Assembly (NCBI GenBank): GCA_026873275.1 | Contig: JANTUC010000012.1 | Location: forward strand, 578,001 to 642,000 | Length of the DNA stretch: 64,000 bases | Reading direction: 5' to 3' | Origin: Pseudopithomyces maydicus | Taxonomy: Eukaryota; Ascomycota; Dothideomycetes; Pleosporales; Didymosphaeriaceae | Shown here: piece by piece, positions 52,656-63,574 of the stretch | How the letters are laid out: the number at the start of each line of letters is the position of its first letter | How positions within the stretch are numbered: the stretch's first letter is position 1 | The notes under the pieces: model-generated | The model's database searches: none | Seen by the model: only the letters and a program-made list of their open reading frames with translations | Told to the model about the DNA's origin: nothing | Made by a program: the position numbers and the translations under genes

Positions 52656-55213
52656 CTAATACTTCCTCCTCACCCTCTCCGCCAAGCTACTCCCCTCCTC
52701 CTCCACCACACTCGCCGGCGTCTGCACGCGCCTCTCCCTCGCCCTACCCCCTCCTCCTCCGATTATGACTAACATTACTCGCCGAATCATCCGGCCCAAT
52801 CTCGCTACCCACCACGCCCTCCCACCCTTCCTCGCCCACCACACTCGCCGGCGTCCCCATCCGCACCTCGATGTCGCTCGGCCGCCTGCTCTGCGCCACC
52901 ATGGCGAGCGCAGCGCCTCGCTCGCGCAGCCGCCGTCGCACGTTCTCCGCCGCCATGTGCAGCGACTCGAAGGCGTCCTCCATGGCCTCCATGCCGAGGT
53001 AGATTTCGCGCTCTACCTCGGCGAGGACCGCAATCTCCGTTTCCTCGTCGATCTGCACGGGGCGCCGCTGCCGGGGCGGGTGGAGCCTGGACGGGTGGAG
53101 CCCGGGCGGGGGCTCATGGCGGGGGCGTTGAAGGGGGAGGCGAAGCGCTGGGGGATGGGGTTCCCGCCCGTGTTGAGGGTCGGCACGTCGCCGGAGGGGG
53201 TGCGCGAGGCGTTTGGGGAGACGTCGGCGCCGGACCAGAGGAAGCCGTCGAAGCGGCCCGAGACGAGGATTTCCCATTCTTGCTTGTTGACGGCGGAGAG
53301 GGTGGCGAGGGTGTTGTGCATAGTGGGGTTGCGGAGCATGTACATGACGACGAGCTGGTCGCGGGGAGGGGAGTAGAGTCTGTAGAGGCGCTGGAGGGCG
53401 AGTGCGGCTTTTGTGATGTAGGGGGTGTGGGTTGGTTTGCTTTGGGGGTGCGGGAGGTGGGGATGGTGTCGAGGCCCCAGAGGACGGCGTAGAATAGGGG
53501 GCGGTGTTGTTGTTCTAGTCGGGTGAGCATTGCGAAGGTTAGGGTTTCGTCGTCTGCATCTTCGGGGATGGCTTCTTGTTGGTTGGACAGCCATGACTGC
53601 ACTGCAACCTTGGTTTTGCGAGATTGCTGTTGGTAGTGCTCTCGGTATTCCTCTGGGACGTCAACATCGATGCGTTGGCACGGAGCCTCCAGGTCAGCGA
53701 TACCCAAACCATTGGGCTGAGCGGCGTCGACTGGTGGCCAAGGAGGCAGATCGCATCGCCCAGAGACTAGCTCCAGGATCTCGCCCCAGTTCACCCCTGC
53801 TTGGTCCTCGTGAAGTGGCTTGTCGAGACACATGATGCAGGGACATTGTTCGGACGAGATGTTGCGCGCAAATACTGCTTCGAGCCGGTCGAGCAGACGG
53901 CGGGCCACAGAGCGATAGCCTGTAGCGACTGCCAAAGAGCCGCTGGTGTCCATCACCGAATTATAGTTATCCAGCAGCTTCTGCAGAGGCTTGAAAAAAG
54001 TACGGGCATCGTGGGTTTGCGGTCCGGATATCCGTGGTGACATGTACTGTGAATAGGCAGGAACCGGCGTGCCGTCCATTGCTGCGAGTAGAGTGCGCGG
54101 AACCGGCTGTTTGAGCCCTCCGTTCTGGAGCAGATAGTCGACTCTGGGCGGGTCCATAGGGGCGGGCGGAGGAGGCGGCGGGGGCGGTGTGAGAGGAGAC
54201 TCATAGTAGGAGTCTGTCGATTGTGCGCGGGAGAGGGGATCTGTGATGATCTCGACGGTCGGCCTTTCGGGTGCCTTCTTCGAGGGAAGAACGGACGGAA
54301 GCACTGAATTCTGGGTGGGGGTTCGAGGGGATGAGTCCACGACAGAGTCCGGAGAGACCTCGGAATTGGTCGGGGAGTGGTTGGCTCTCCGTGGGTGTCG
54401 CTCTACCGGTATCGATGTGAACTCGGACGCTGTCGACTGGGTGACTTCGGAGCTCTGGCGTGAGTGCGCTCTGACGGTGGTCGAGGGTGCGCGTGCTGGG
54501 CGGACGCTGGCGGGGCTGGCGGTCTTGGTTCTCGTGGGCGGCGGAGGGGGCGGTCTCGTGGGCGCAGCAGTGGGCGACTTGGCTCGTATGGTGCTCGGCT
54601 GGCTGCTCGTGGTGGAGGTCAGGTCGGTCATGTCGGCCTCGCCCTCGCGGATGCTCGACTTGGAGATGCTGGGGGTCAGGCGCGAGCTGTCGACACTCTG
54701 CCTGCCCGAGGCCATCTCCCTGTGCAGGACATCGGCGTTCCTCCGCATGCTGTTGGCGCTGGCCGTCTTCCTCAGATCGGCGCCGTTGGTCGCTTGGAGC
54801 GGGGGACTGGGCGGGGCTCTCGTCGGCCTCGGGGGCGACTCTTGCTTCTGCGCATCCGCATCGGCGGGCTCCTGGGCGGCGGCGGCATCCTCGCGCTTGT
54901 AGATGTTCTCCTTGGCGTGGGTTTTGGACAGCGTCGGGTACGACAGGCTGGATCGCGAGCCGTTCAGCGACGAGGCGGTCAGCGAGCTCCGACGGTCCAT
55001 CTCCGGGATGCCCGTGGACTTCAGCGACACATCCTCCTTGGACTCGTTGCTGGAGCGAGGCCGGCGCGAGCTCCGCGACGACCTGCTGCTCCGGTGCCGC
55101 TCTCTGTCCTTGTCCCGGTCTCTGTCCTTTTCGCGGTCTTTTGACTTGGGGCTGCTGCGCTCCCGCTCGGGGTCTCTCTTGCGGCGTCGCGACGGCTCGG
55201 ACGGACTCGACAT
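52656..55213 (-). CDS. fungal-specific Ser/Pro-rich protein of unknown function, frame disturbed at 3' end
   Basis: About 852 aa if three one-base corrections are allowed; the main frame is open from 55213 to about 53430. The start is rich in R, S, D, K and E (SR-like, residues 1-60). A disordered S/T/P region follows to about residue 340, with a run of prolines. Then a folded-looking core carries F-F-K-P-L-Q-K-L-L-D-N-Y and C-P-C-I-M-C, a possible metal site, then N-W-G-E-I-L-E-L-V-S-G-R-C. Other frames continue with T-P-Y-I-T-K-A-A-L-A-L-Q-R-L, E-E-T-E-I-A-V-L-A-E-V-E-R-E-I-Y-L and finally E-E-E-G-S-S-L-A-E-R-V-R-R-K-Y. I recall relatives carrying a DNA-glycosylase label in some fungal annotations, but I see no glycosylase motif, so no function is assigned. 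Confidence 0.65.
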
Positions 55214-55800
55214 GGTGGTGTGTGTGTATGTGTGTGCGAGGCAGGGCAGGCCAGCTGTGTACGAGGTGGTGCGGCGGTCAGGCGTGATTGGATTGGCTCT
55301 AGACCCAGGCAGGGCGCGGCTATTCAGCGGGGCAGTTGGACATGTCTCGTCGAGGAATTATGTCGCAGGCTCCTGTAGGCTTGTGTGCGTGTGTGGATCG
55401 TACTGTAAACGTGCGGCGGATCCCACCCGGGCAGTGCTTCGTTGGCAGGCTGAGGTGACGTGGATCGATGGGCCCGGCTGTGGCGTATGCAACCATTACT
55501 TGGCCGCTTAGATATTCCATGTGGCATAGACCAGGGTCTTCTGTTTCGACATGGACACCTCTACCACCACGATACATAGGGCCTCACCGCCCGGAATTGA
55601 CATGGGATTAATGGCTAGCGAGCAGGGTGGATCCCCCTACCGTACGAATGCGGCGCTATAATCAGCCGACACGATGGCCAGGAGATGCAAAGAGCACATG
55701 GCAAAACTCAATGAACAGGACCATGGATTGATCGATTGCTCCACACGAAGGCCATTTTTAACTTGATGACTAGAATCAAGGTGCCGATAAACCCTCTCTC
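55214..55800. other. intergenic, upstream of the Ser/Pro-rich gene
   Basis: Promoter side of the minus-strand gene; (TGTG)n near 55212-55235. Nothing else recognised. Confidence 0.5.
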
Positions 55801-55829
55801 ATATGGTAAGTGTGAGAGTAAGTTGTAAA

Positions 55830-58520
55830 CATTTGCGGTGGCGGAGTGGTTATCATCCAAGACCAGAAGTGGTAAATAAACAAAGTTAGTCTGGTAAGTG
55901 CGCTCTGGTGGACATCATCCAAGACTGGAAGTTGTAAATAAACAGAATTGGTTTAGGTTTGGTGGTGGGAAGCTGCTGCCACAGGTCAGTTGGGCAGGTG
56001 CTGGGCTCGTTCTTCGGCATCATAGCCTCTGCGACAATGATACGTCCCGAGGTAAAGATCTTGTAAGAGGTGAATTTGACGATCAAAACCATCATGGTTG
56101 TATGGGAAATGAGGGTGCGGGAAAGGACGAGTGGCCTCTACCAAGCACCAGTCTTGCCGTAATCCTGTCTAGCGCTCTGGCCGCCATCGAGTTGCCATGG
56201 ACTTTCGATTGCTAGGCCGTATGATCCATAACTCCTCACATTCTTGAAGCTCGGATTTCTCAAGACGTTGATGGTGGACTCGTTTCTGTCTGTTGGTTTC
56301 ATCGGGAGATGTGATTTAGCTATTATAGCCAATGAAACGTATATCCCTAACATAAAGATGAAATAAAGTGTTTCTAGTTACATAGAACCACCACGAGAGG
56401 GGATCTTTCATCTTTTGTCAAGGGGAAGAGCACGCAACGCGTGTGGGGCTCGTGATATCTGTGCGTCTATATGACGTTTCCTAGTAAGTTTCCATTCTTC
56501 AAATATCGACACACAAATGATCTCTTTAGCCTAGGAAGTTATCTTCGTGGCGAGAGTTGACTGTCCGAGAATACACTACTGTCCAGGCGAATAAGGCCAT
56601 CTTCTCTTCAGAGCTGGAACACTCATAGGAGCAGCTTAACAAGATCGCAGACTACTAAAACGCGGATGTTCAAACGCCGTCTATATTCAACTGGGACGTA
56701 GTAGAGGAGACGATTAGCAAAGTCATCAAGAACTGCGGCAGTTCGGGTCAGGACGGCAATGGCAGTCGAAATTGCTTTAATTGCAAGTCTAAATACCGTA
56801 ACGAGCGCATTATTCAATGCCGCAACTGCGAAGACGCCGATTATATATCTCGCGACTCTGGATCGGGAGGTCAGCCAGTCAGGGCGGCAATGGCGGTCAG
56901 AAGTGCTTCAATTGCCACAACTACGGCCATCGCAAGTCCGAGTGCCCCAATGAGCGTGTTATTCAATGCCGCAGCTGCGAAGACACTGGTCATATATCTC
57001 GCGACTAGTCGGGGAATATTTCAACGGCGGTTAGGGAATACCATCTCTAGAGCTGGAGGTCAGCCGGTTAGGGCGGCAATAGCGGCCAAAAGTGCTTTAT
57101 TTGCAAGTCTAAATACTTTCAGCTTTGCCAGCGCATCGATCTGCGAGGGGAAGTATCAAAGTCTAAGGATCTTGATGACAACCTACTGCATCTGCAGTCG
57201 ACACAAAAGAAACTCAGTCTGCCAAGGATTGTTCTAAGTTTAACAGACCAATCTTCTAAAGTAATATCGACTACCAACATCCCGACCTTGTAGAAGGCTA
57301 TCTCGAGCTACGTCAAAAATTGACAGATCTTCTGGACAGCCTAGTGTATCTGCAGTCGAAGCAAAAGAAACTCAGCCTGCTGAGGAACTACATCTACAGA
57401 CAAAGCAAAAGGAATTACTGCAGTCGAAGCAAAGGAAGCTCAGCCTACTGAGGACTGTTCTAAGTTTATTAGACCAATCCCCAGGATTAGGTGGATCTCA
57501 GTCGTCAGATACAGCTCCAGCTTCAGAGTCAGCATGTCGCCAACCGTCGTCGCCGTTAGAGTCCCCTGCAGGATGAGCCTCTTTCACTACGACTCAACAT
57601 TTCCTTAATCACCGCCGCCATCGGAGTCCTTGGCAAGAGCAGCATCACCTGTACCAGCCCAGTCACCCTCGTTTTAGAATAATATCAACCGCCAATATCC
57701 CAAGGAACGACCTTGTAGAAGGCTACTTTGATCTACATCAGAATGTCTCCAACGGCGGTAGAGCATCAATTCTCTTATCTTAACAAGATTGTAACTGGGA
57801 CGTGGTGGAGGAGACGATCAGCAAGGTGATCAAGAACTCGCAGACCATCAGCAAGATCATTAAGAACTCGCGCACCAGTACAGCAGCTCAACAAGATCGC
57901 GGACCTACAACATGGAGGTTCAGACGCTGCCTATAGACAACTGGGATGTAGCGGAGAAGACTATCAACAAAGTCATCGAAAACTCGCGCACCGGCAAGAG
58001 TACGTCAGATATAATGTAAAACTGTGGAGGATGTCGTGAACGACAAACGCATTGTATACTTTTCAATTATGCCTACAGCCGGCATTCCCTGAACCGCCGC
58101 CGTCGTTAGAGTCCTCGGCAAAAGGGGTTTCGACTACATCATCACCCCATCTTATGACCCGTTCATACAATCAAGCAACTAGTGGTCGGATGAGAAAGAA
58201 TGTGGAATACAAAGACCGTTCAACAATAGTCGCGAGGGTCTAGCCAGACCACTCCGACACCATCCAGTCAAACCAGACGCAATGGAAAGGGCACCGAAAC
58301 AATATACCAAGCATGAGGCTGAAGATGGATATCACAAACAGGGTCGAGAGCGCTGCCTCAACATGCTCTGTATCTCTACATCTCTCTAACTTTCTCCAGA
58401 GACAGAATCTGGCTATTATAACTGAGGAAACGTATATCCCTCACATGAACGAGGATGAGGACCCAATCGCAACTGTTTAACAGTCTTCATAAGGATCTAA
58501 CCAGATCACTCCGACACCAG
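55830..58520. repeat. decayed repeat region with zinc-knuckle gene fragments
   Basis: Several imperfect duplications can be matched by eye. CATCCAAGAC.AGAAGT.GTAAATAAACA occurs at about 55853 and 55915; CTATTATA...GAAACGTATATCCCT at about 56320 and 58413; CTGCAGTCGA.GCAAA.GAA.CTCAGCCT at about 57189, 57347 and 57418; GGGA(C/T)GTAG(T/C)..GAGA(C/A)..AT at about 56693, 57798 and 57948; CCAGA(C/T)CACTCCGACACC at about 58246 and 58503. No long frame is open. The pattern fits a decayed, locally duplicated gene or a young non-autonomous repeat cluster. Confidence 0.6.
56740..57010 (+). pseudogene. CCHC zinc-knuckle fragment(s)
   Basis: A readable stretch at 56905-57008 gives C-F-N-C-H-N-Y-G-H-R-K-S-E-C and, in the same frame, C-R-S-C-E-D-T-G-H-I-S-R-D then a stop: two CCHC knuckles in the style of CNBP/Gis2 nucleic-acid-binding proteins or helicases. 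A more damaged copy precedes it (56770-56860), with C-F-N-C-K-S and C-R-N-C-E-D visible. A third trace is at 57085-57120 (F-I-C-K-S). No start, frame continuity or stop pattern of a working gene. G-G-N-G-G linkers between copies suggest the parent had glycine-rich spacers. Confidence 0.6.
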
Positions 58521-59029
58521 TCAATTCATCCTGTCATCTGATGGCTGTTGTTATGGTGCATGCGCATGTTCATCTGATCGAAGGAGGATCACTTTATTTG
58601 GGTGGCCATTCGCTGCTGTTGTAATCATACAACTAGGCCCTCACCGCGATGATCAATAGACTGATTCGAAGCTGGCTTTTTATAAATATATAGCACCTCC
58701 TACTTGCCCAAATACGTTTCTCGGATGACATAACAGACAATAAACCATGCGGATTCAAAGGACTTCACGGGTACAGTCTCACACCAACCATTCATTATTT
58801 CACCTAGATATTGCCTTTAAAATATTCACTTGTACAGATTAGCCGACCGATTACCCTCCCATGAGCCCCCGTATACCCGGCTCCCAGACATCCGAAAACA
58901 CTCGCGCATAATACAAAGATATCATCGTCGAATATCCAGAATACAAAAACGTAATCATATCATCGTAACGCATCAAAGACAGACAGACAGATAACCACCC
59001 TGAACCTGCTCACCCACCCACCCAGATTA
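58521..59029. other. intergenic, 3' flank of EIS1
   Basis: AT-rich, no gene. (GACA)n at about 58977-58990. Confidence 0.5.
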
Positions 59030-61676
59030 TTACAACACCTCATGGAACTTGGAATCCCTCACCGGGCTCCCCGAATTCCTCGTATTCAGCTCCGTCCCAA
59101 AGCTCGGCGGCGGCGCCAGATTCTCGTTGAACGTATCCCTGGCCTCTTCGTACTCGCTCTGCTTGCTCGCCTTGCTCTCGGACGTCGCGGTTCGCTCTAA
59201 TGCCCTTCCCCTCCCGGCGTCGGAGTCACTAGACAGGGAGGAAACATCGGAGTGATTGCCGCCCGCGTTCAGTTGTGGGATGTGACCAGGGACGGGGCTG
59301 TTATGCGAGGATCCACGGCGAGACTGGGGGTTCGACTCGGAGTTGCGAAGCGTGGCACCGCCGATGAAACCCGATTCTGGGGCCGAAGAGGTGTGCTTTG
59401 AGCGGCGCTTGAGTTTGCTAAAAAGGCCGGACAGGCGGTTCGAGCCTGTCTTCGTCGGCGAGGTGGGCGAAGTAGGAGAGGCTGCTGAAATGGGAGATAC
59501 GACGTCGTTTTGGGCTGTGGTAGGACGATCCTCATTCTGTGTGGCAGCTGTATCGATAGCAGTTGACGGCGAATCGCGGTGAACAGCATCATCGTCTTCG
59601 GTAGTTGGCGACGTGAAAGCTGGAGTGGTTTGTGTTCCTCCAGAGCTGATAGCTGCAGTGCCCAACGCTGCTCCACCAGCTGTTTCCGGCACTGTATCCC
59701 CGGGCTTCTCACGCGATTTCCTCTTCTCTTCTTGAGCCAGTCGTTTCTCTTCTGCTCTCTTCTCCTTCTCAGCGGCCTTTTCTTGCTTGGCCGCAGCTTT
59801 GTCTTCCGCCGCCTTGGCTTTCGAGAGCCGTTTCTCTTCGGCTGCACCTTGTTAGCGATGATCAGAGTAATTCTTCGCAAACTTCGACTTACCCTTGGAA
59901 GCTTTCTCTTCCGCTTTGATCTCAGCAGCACGCTCCTTCTCGGTCTGTTCCTGACGCCTTTGCTCTGCAAGTTCCAAACGTCGCTCCTCTTCCTCGGCTA
60001 GTCGTTTCTCGGTCTTCTCGTTGATTTCATCCAGAGTGGGTTGCATTCTAGCCTGTGCTATGGCATCGATCTCAGATTGATCCATGAACTTGCCGTGGCC
60101 GATGTGGACTTTGCCATGGTTTTCCATGCGCACTTCACTGTTCGCGGAAGCTCGAGCTCGAGCTTTGGCATCCCACTGTTCCATCATCGCTGGGGACAGC
60201 TTGCCCGTCTCGTCGAAAACCTTCTTATCGATTCCAGCCATTTGCATTTGTACCTTTCGTTGTGCAGCCTCAAGCAGGATCTTGCGGTCTTGTTCTCGTT
60301 TCTTTTCATCGACCTGCGCTATGCCCTTATGAAGCTGAGACATCTGAGAACGTATCCGACGTGACTGCATCTCGTCATCAGAATCAGAGTCACTTCCCTC
60401 AGGGTTGCTAGAGGCCCGGTTACGCCCACGACGAATCGACAACCTGTTCCGGGATGGTTTTTCGTATCCATAGTAGCTTCGGAACTGCGATGCCTCATCT
60501 GGTGCAATCTTGGATAGTCGTTCAGCTGCGAGCTTTTGCGCAGCTTCTTGGATACCAATATAACGCATAGCCTCCTGTTTCAAGTCTTGCTCGGAGCTGA
60601 TGTTAGTTTGCTGGTTTTGGGCCGCAATTGCCCCAGAGTTGGCATGTCCTTGCGAGGTACGTCCCGACGCTTGGTCGATATGATGCTGTTGTACATCATA
60701 CATCTTCTTCGCCATAGAGATTGCCGAAGCCCTGAGTGCATCTTGACGTTTCTTCTCTTCCACCTCCAGCGCTACAGGAGGCCTCTCCGTGTACATCTCT
60801 CGCGAGACCTTTGAATGTTGAATCCGTGCTGCCTCCATGGCTTCTGACCCCATTCGGTTCGCATCCGTGTTGGCATTACTCGTATTTTGCGGTTTTGCCC
60901 TCACCGAAGCGCTGTGTGAAATGGTGGCAGCGCTTAGGGCGTTTTTCGCGGAGTTGTGTGAATCCGGATAGATCGGTGGCTGCACTGGATTTGACTGCGC
61001 TCTCTTCCGCTGCATTCCTGAGGTTGCGCCGGTCGCGGCAATCAACGCCTTTTTCCTTCCGTCCTCCATACTGCTCCAATCTGCCTGAGGTCCCAGTCCT
61101 TTCTTGCTCATCGCAATCGTCGCAGCTGAGTGGCCGTGGGCATGAGGCTCAGGCTGCCAAAGGTTTAGCTTGGGGCCGTCTTTGTGTGCAAGCAGAGCTG
61201 CCTTGGAGCCTGCTGCGCTCGCTTCCGGCTGCCAAAGAGGCGCCATCTTGTAGTTGTTTGCCAATAGCGCAGCTTTACCTGCAGCTGCTGATGAGGAAGA
61301 TACTTTAGGATATTCGGGGCTTTGGAAGTTGGCGTTAGCCAGGTTCGCTGCAGCGTTGGCCGACGTTCGCGAATCGATGCCGACGATGGGAAAACCTGGA
61401 AGGTCTTTTGCTTGGGCGATTTTGAGACTGGTTGCGGCACCTGAACGAGTCATCAGCGACAAAGATTCGCGCGATCAAGCATATGCCCTCACTGGCTGAG
61501 GAGAGCTTTCCATCAGCTCCTAGCGGGTTCCGGGTGTTCGCTCTGCTTGGGTTGGTGCTGTAAAGAGCTGCGGCGGAAGCATGATCTTGTAAAGTAGCAC
61601 CCTTTGTCTTGTGGGCAGAGGGGTCAGGGCATCGCATATGCACAGCACCACCTGGTGTTGTGAGTTCGGCAGCCAT
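59030..61676 (-). CDS. EIS1: eisosome protein 1 (Eis1), three exons
   Basis: Exons 61676-61493, 61440-59893 and 59847-59030 (849 aa; introns 52 and 45 bases). Eis1 is a cytosolic component of eisosomes, the plasma-membrane furrows organised by Pil1/Lsp1. Diagnostic repeats: A-S-A-A-A-L-Y-S-T-N-P-S-R-A-N, S-S-A-S-A-A-T-S-L-K, A-A-G-K-A-A-L-L-A-N-N-Y-K-M-A-P-L-W-Q-P-E and A-A-G-S-K-A-A-L-L-A-H. A long charged coiled coil (residues about 500-620, K/E/R/A) follows, then an S/T/P-rich tail with S-N-R-L-S-G-L-F-S-K-L-K-R-R-S-K. The tail would be a typical phosphorylation region. Frame is clean throughout. Confidence 0.92.
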
Positions 61677-62474
61677 GGCTGCACTGGCGCGATTGCCTAG
61701 GGTTCGTTTTCGAGCGATCGGTATGAAATATAAGAATTATAAGATCAGCTTGAAAATGCAGGAACTGTGGGTCAATGTTTCACAGGGAGGGTAGGCGGAA
61801 GCGTAGTCTTGTAAGCACGGAGTTGTCAAGGGTGCAGGTGGTGAAGGGATGGATGACATCATAGTGCCTCACGGGATCGGCCGGCATCTGGGGCCAGAGA
61901 CGATCGACGGAGGGTTCACAGTGCTAAGAAGCAATCCATCCTCGCACTGTACTTCATTGGGCAACAGGCCATCTTTTGTAAGACAATGCACGACCAAATC
62001 CAGATTTGCAAGACCAAATGCGGTTTCATGGACAATTATCCCTGTTCCAGTCGACCATAAAACAATTATGCCCACCGCACCGATGTCAAACGATGGTACG
62101 GAAAGAAACAACCTTCACGCTAATGTGTCAAGACCTGTTTCTAACCTGTAGAACTGGCATGGGGGACTGGCCCCTGAATAGCGTTTCTTCGTCGTGCCTG
62201 CATATCGGCAACCTAAATTGTTCGTTGGTCAATTGGGTGAGAAGACACCATCGGCATGTTATCACTAGGGTGTGAATAGATTTATCTTGTATCGCACGTA
62301 GCAACAACTACTGTAAGCAATGCAGGTATTATGATAATGGACCCCGTTGTGGCGTCCTTGCCGGTTGCTTCGTAGCTAGCGCGGATATCCAGAGCGCGAC
62401 GTCATACAGCAACATTGCAAAACATCAACCATCACCAGCACCAAACACACTCCCCACCGCGGTCACATGTTGAC
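61677..62474. promoter_or_regulatory. divergent intergenic region EIS1 / phosphatase, with a uORF
   Basis: About 800 bases between divergent genes. A short upstream ORF of 14 codons begins at ATG 62467 and ends at TAA 62509-62511, overlapping the main ATG at 62475 in another frame. It could reduce main-frame initiation. Otherwise nothing recognised. Confidence 0.5.
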
Positions 62475-63356
62475 ATGTCTTCAACACAACCACCCTTCAA
62501 GGGTATACTAAACTTTCGCGATGCTGGGGCATTTGTGAACGAACAGACCGGAGAAAATCGCATAAGAACAGGCCTGTTGTATCGAGGAGCCAGGCCAGAC
62601 GAAGCGACATACCAAGACCGGCAAAAACTAGTCGACGAATACAATCTCAAGTCCATCATCGACCTACGGACAAAGACGGAGCACATTGAGCAAGCTCAGA
62701 AGCGAGATGCCAAGATCAAGGCCTCCGCAGCGGTACCACAGACTAATGATGATGTCGCGGAGCCTCTGAAAATACCCGGCGTAACTTACCACGAAATCAA
62801 CTTCAACGGCAATGCCTTCTCACGCATGCTCATCTCAAAACTGTCGTGGAGAGAATTTTTCAAGCTTGTTGGATTAATGGCGGCAGGTCATAGGAAAGAC
62901 GCAATTAAGATATTGGCACCACACATGGAAGAGATGGGACTCATCGGCCTCGCCGTCGAGTCTCTGGACGTCTGCACAGCAGAGATGAAACAGGTGTTCG
63001 ATGTCCTTGGCAAGGAAGAGAGCTGGCCGCTACTAGTGCACTGCACACAGGGCAAAGACCGTACTGGCTTGATCGTTATGCTCGTGCTCTTCTTGCTTGA
63101 AGTAGACGTGACAGCGATCGAGCAGGATTATCTACTGTCTGAGCCAGAACTCGAGGCAGAGAAGCCAGAGCGTATGAAGGAGATTCAGAGCATCGGCCTA
63201 TCGGAGCAATTTGCGCTTTGTCCACCAGATGTAGTACCCACAGTGCGTGCCCATCTTCAGGACAGGTATGGCGGGGTAGAAGGGTATTTGCTGTCGATTG
63301 GAGTCACGAACGCGCAGATAGGACTCATCAGGCGTATGTTGCAGACCAGCACGTAA
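62475..63356 (+). CDS. atypical tyrosine/dual-specificity phosphatase (Y_phosphatase3-like)
   Basis: 293 aa, single exon. The frame is open upstream but without an ATG in the previous 60 bases, so 62475 is the start. N-terminal F-R-D-A-G, then L-L-Y-R-G-A-R-P-D and I-I-D-L-R-T-K-T-E give the general fold. The active-site loop is H-C-T-Q-G-K-D-R-T-G (C-x5-R with a lysine, residues about 196-205), close to the bacterial and fungal lipid/protein tyrosine phosphatase group. The substrate cannot be told; a phosphoinositide is possible. A G-H-R-K-D-A helical insert lies between. Confidence 0.85.
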   Translation: MSSTQPPFKGILNFRDAGAFVNEQTGENRIRTGLLYRGARPDEATYQDRQKLVDEYNLKSIIDLRTKTEHIEQAQKRDAKIKASAAVPQTNDDVAEPLKIPGVTYHEINFNGNAFSRMLISKLSWREFFKLVGLMAAGHRKDAIKILAPHMEEMGLIGLAVESLDVCTAEMKQVFDVLGKEESWPLLVHCTQGKDRTGLIVMLVLFLLEVDVTAIEQDYLLSEPELEAEKPERMKEIQSIGLSEQFALCPPDVVPTVRAHLQDRYGGVEGYLLSIGVTNAQIGLIRRMLQTST

Positions 63357-63574
63357 CCAATTCGTCTCTACATAAAATTGTCCCGTCTGATGGCTCCTTG
63401 TGCTTGATATGTCGGTGTAGATGCAGCATGTGAATACGTGGGCTTATCGAACAGGGGTCGAGCTAGAGCAGCAGCTGTCCGATATTCGCTTAGTCCTTCT
63501 TGGCGGATGTGTCGTGGAGCAATCGCCCACTCTCTCCTTTGTGTCTCACAAAATTCCACAACTACTACAGCAAG

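Noticed and set aside
54464..55511. Several plus-strand frames of 200-266 codons
   Set aside because: They lie opposite the S/R/P-rich start of the minus-strand gene and are its complement products.
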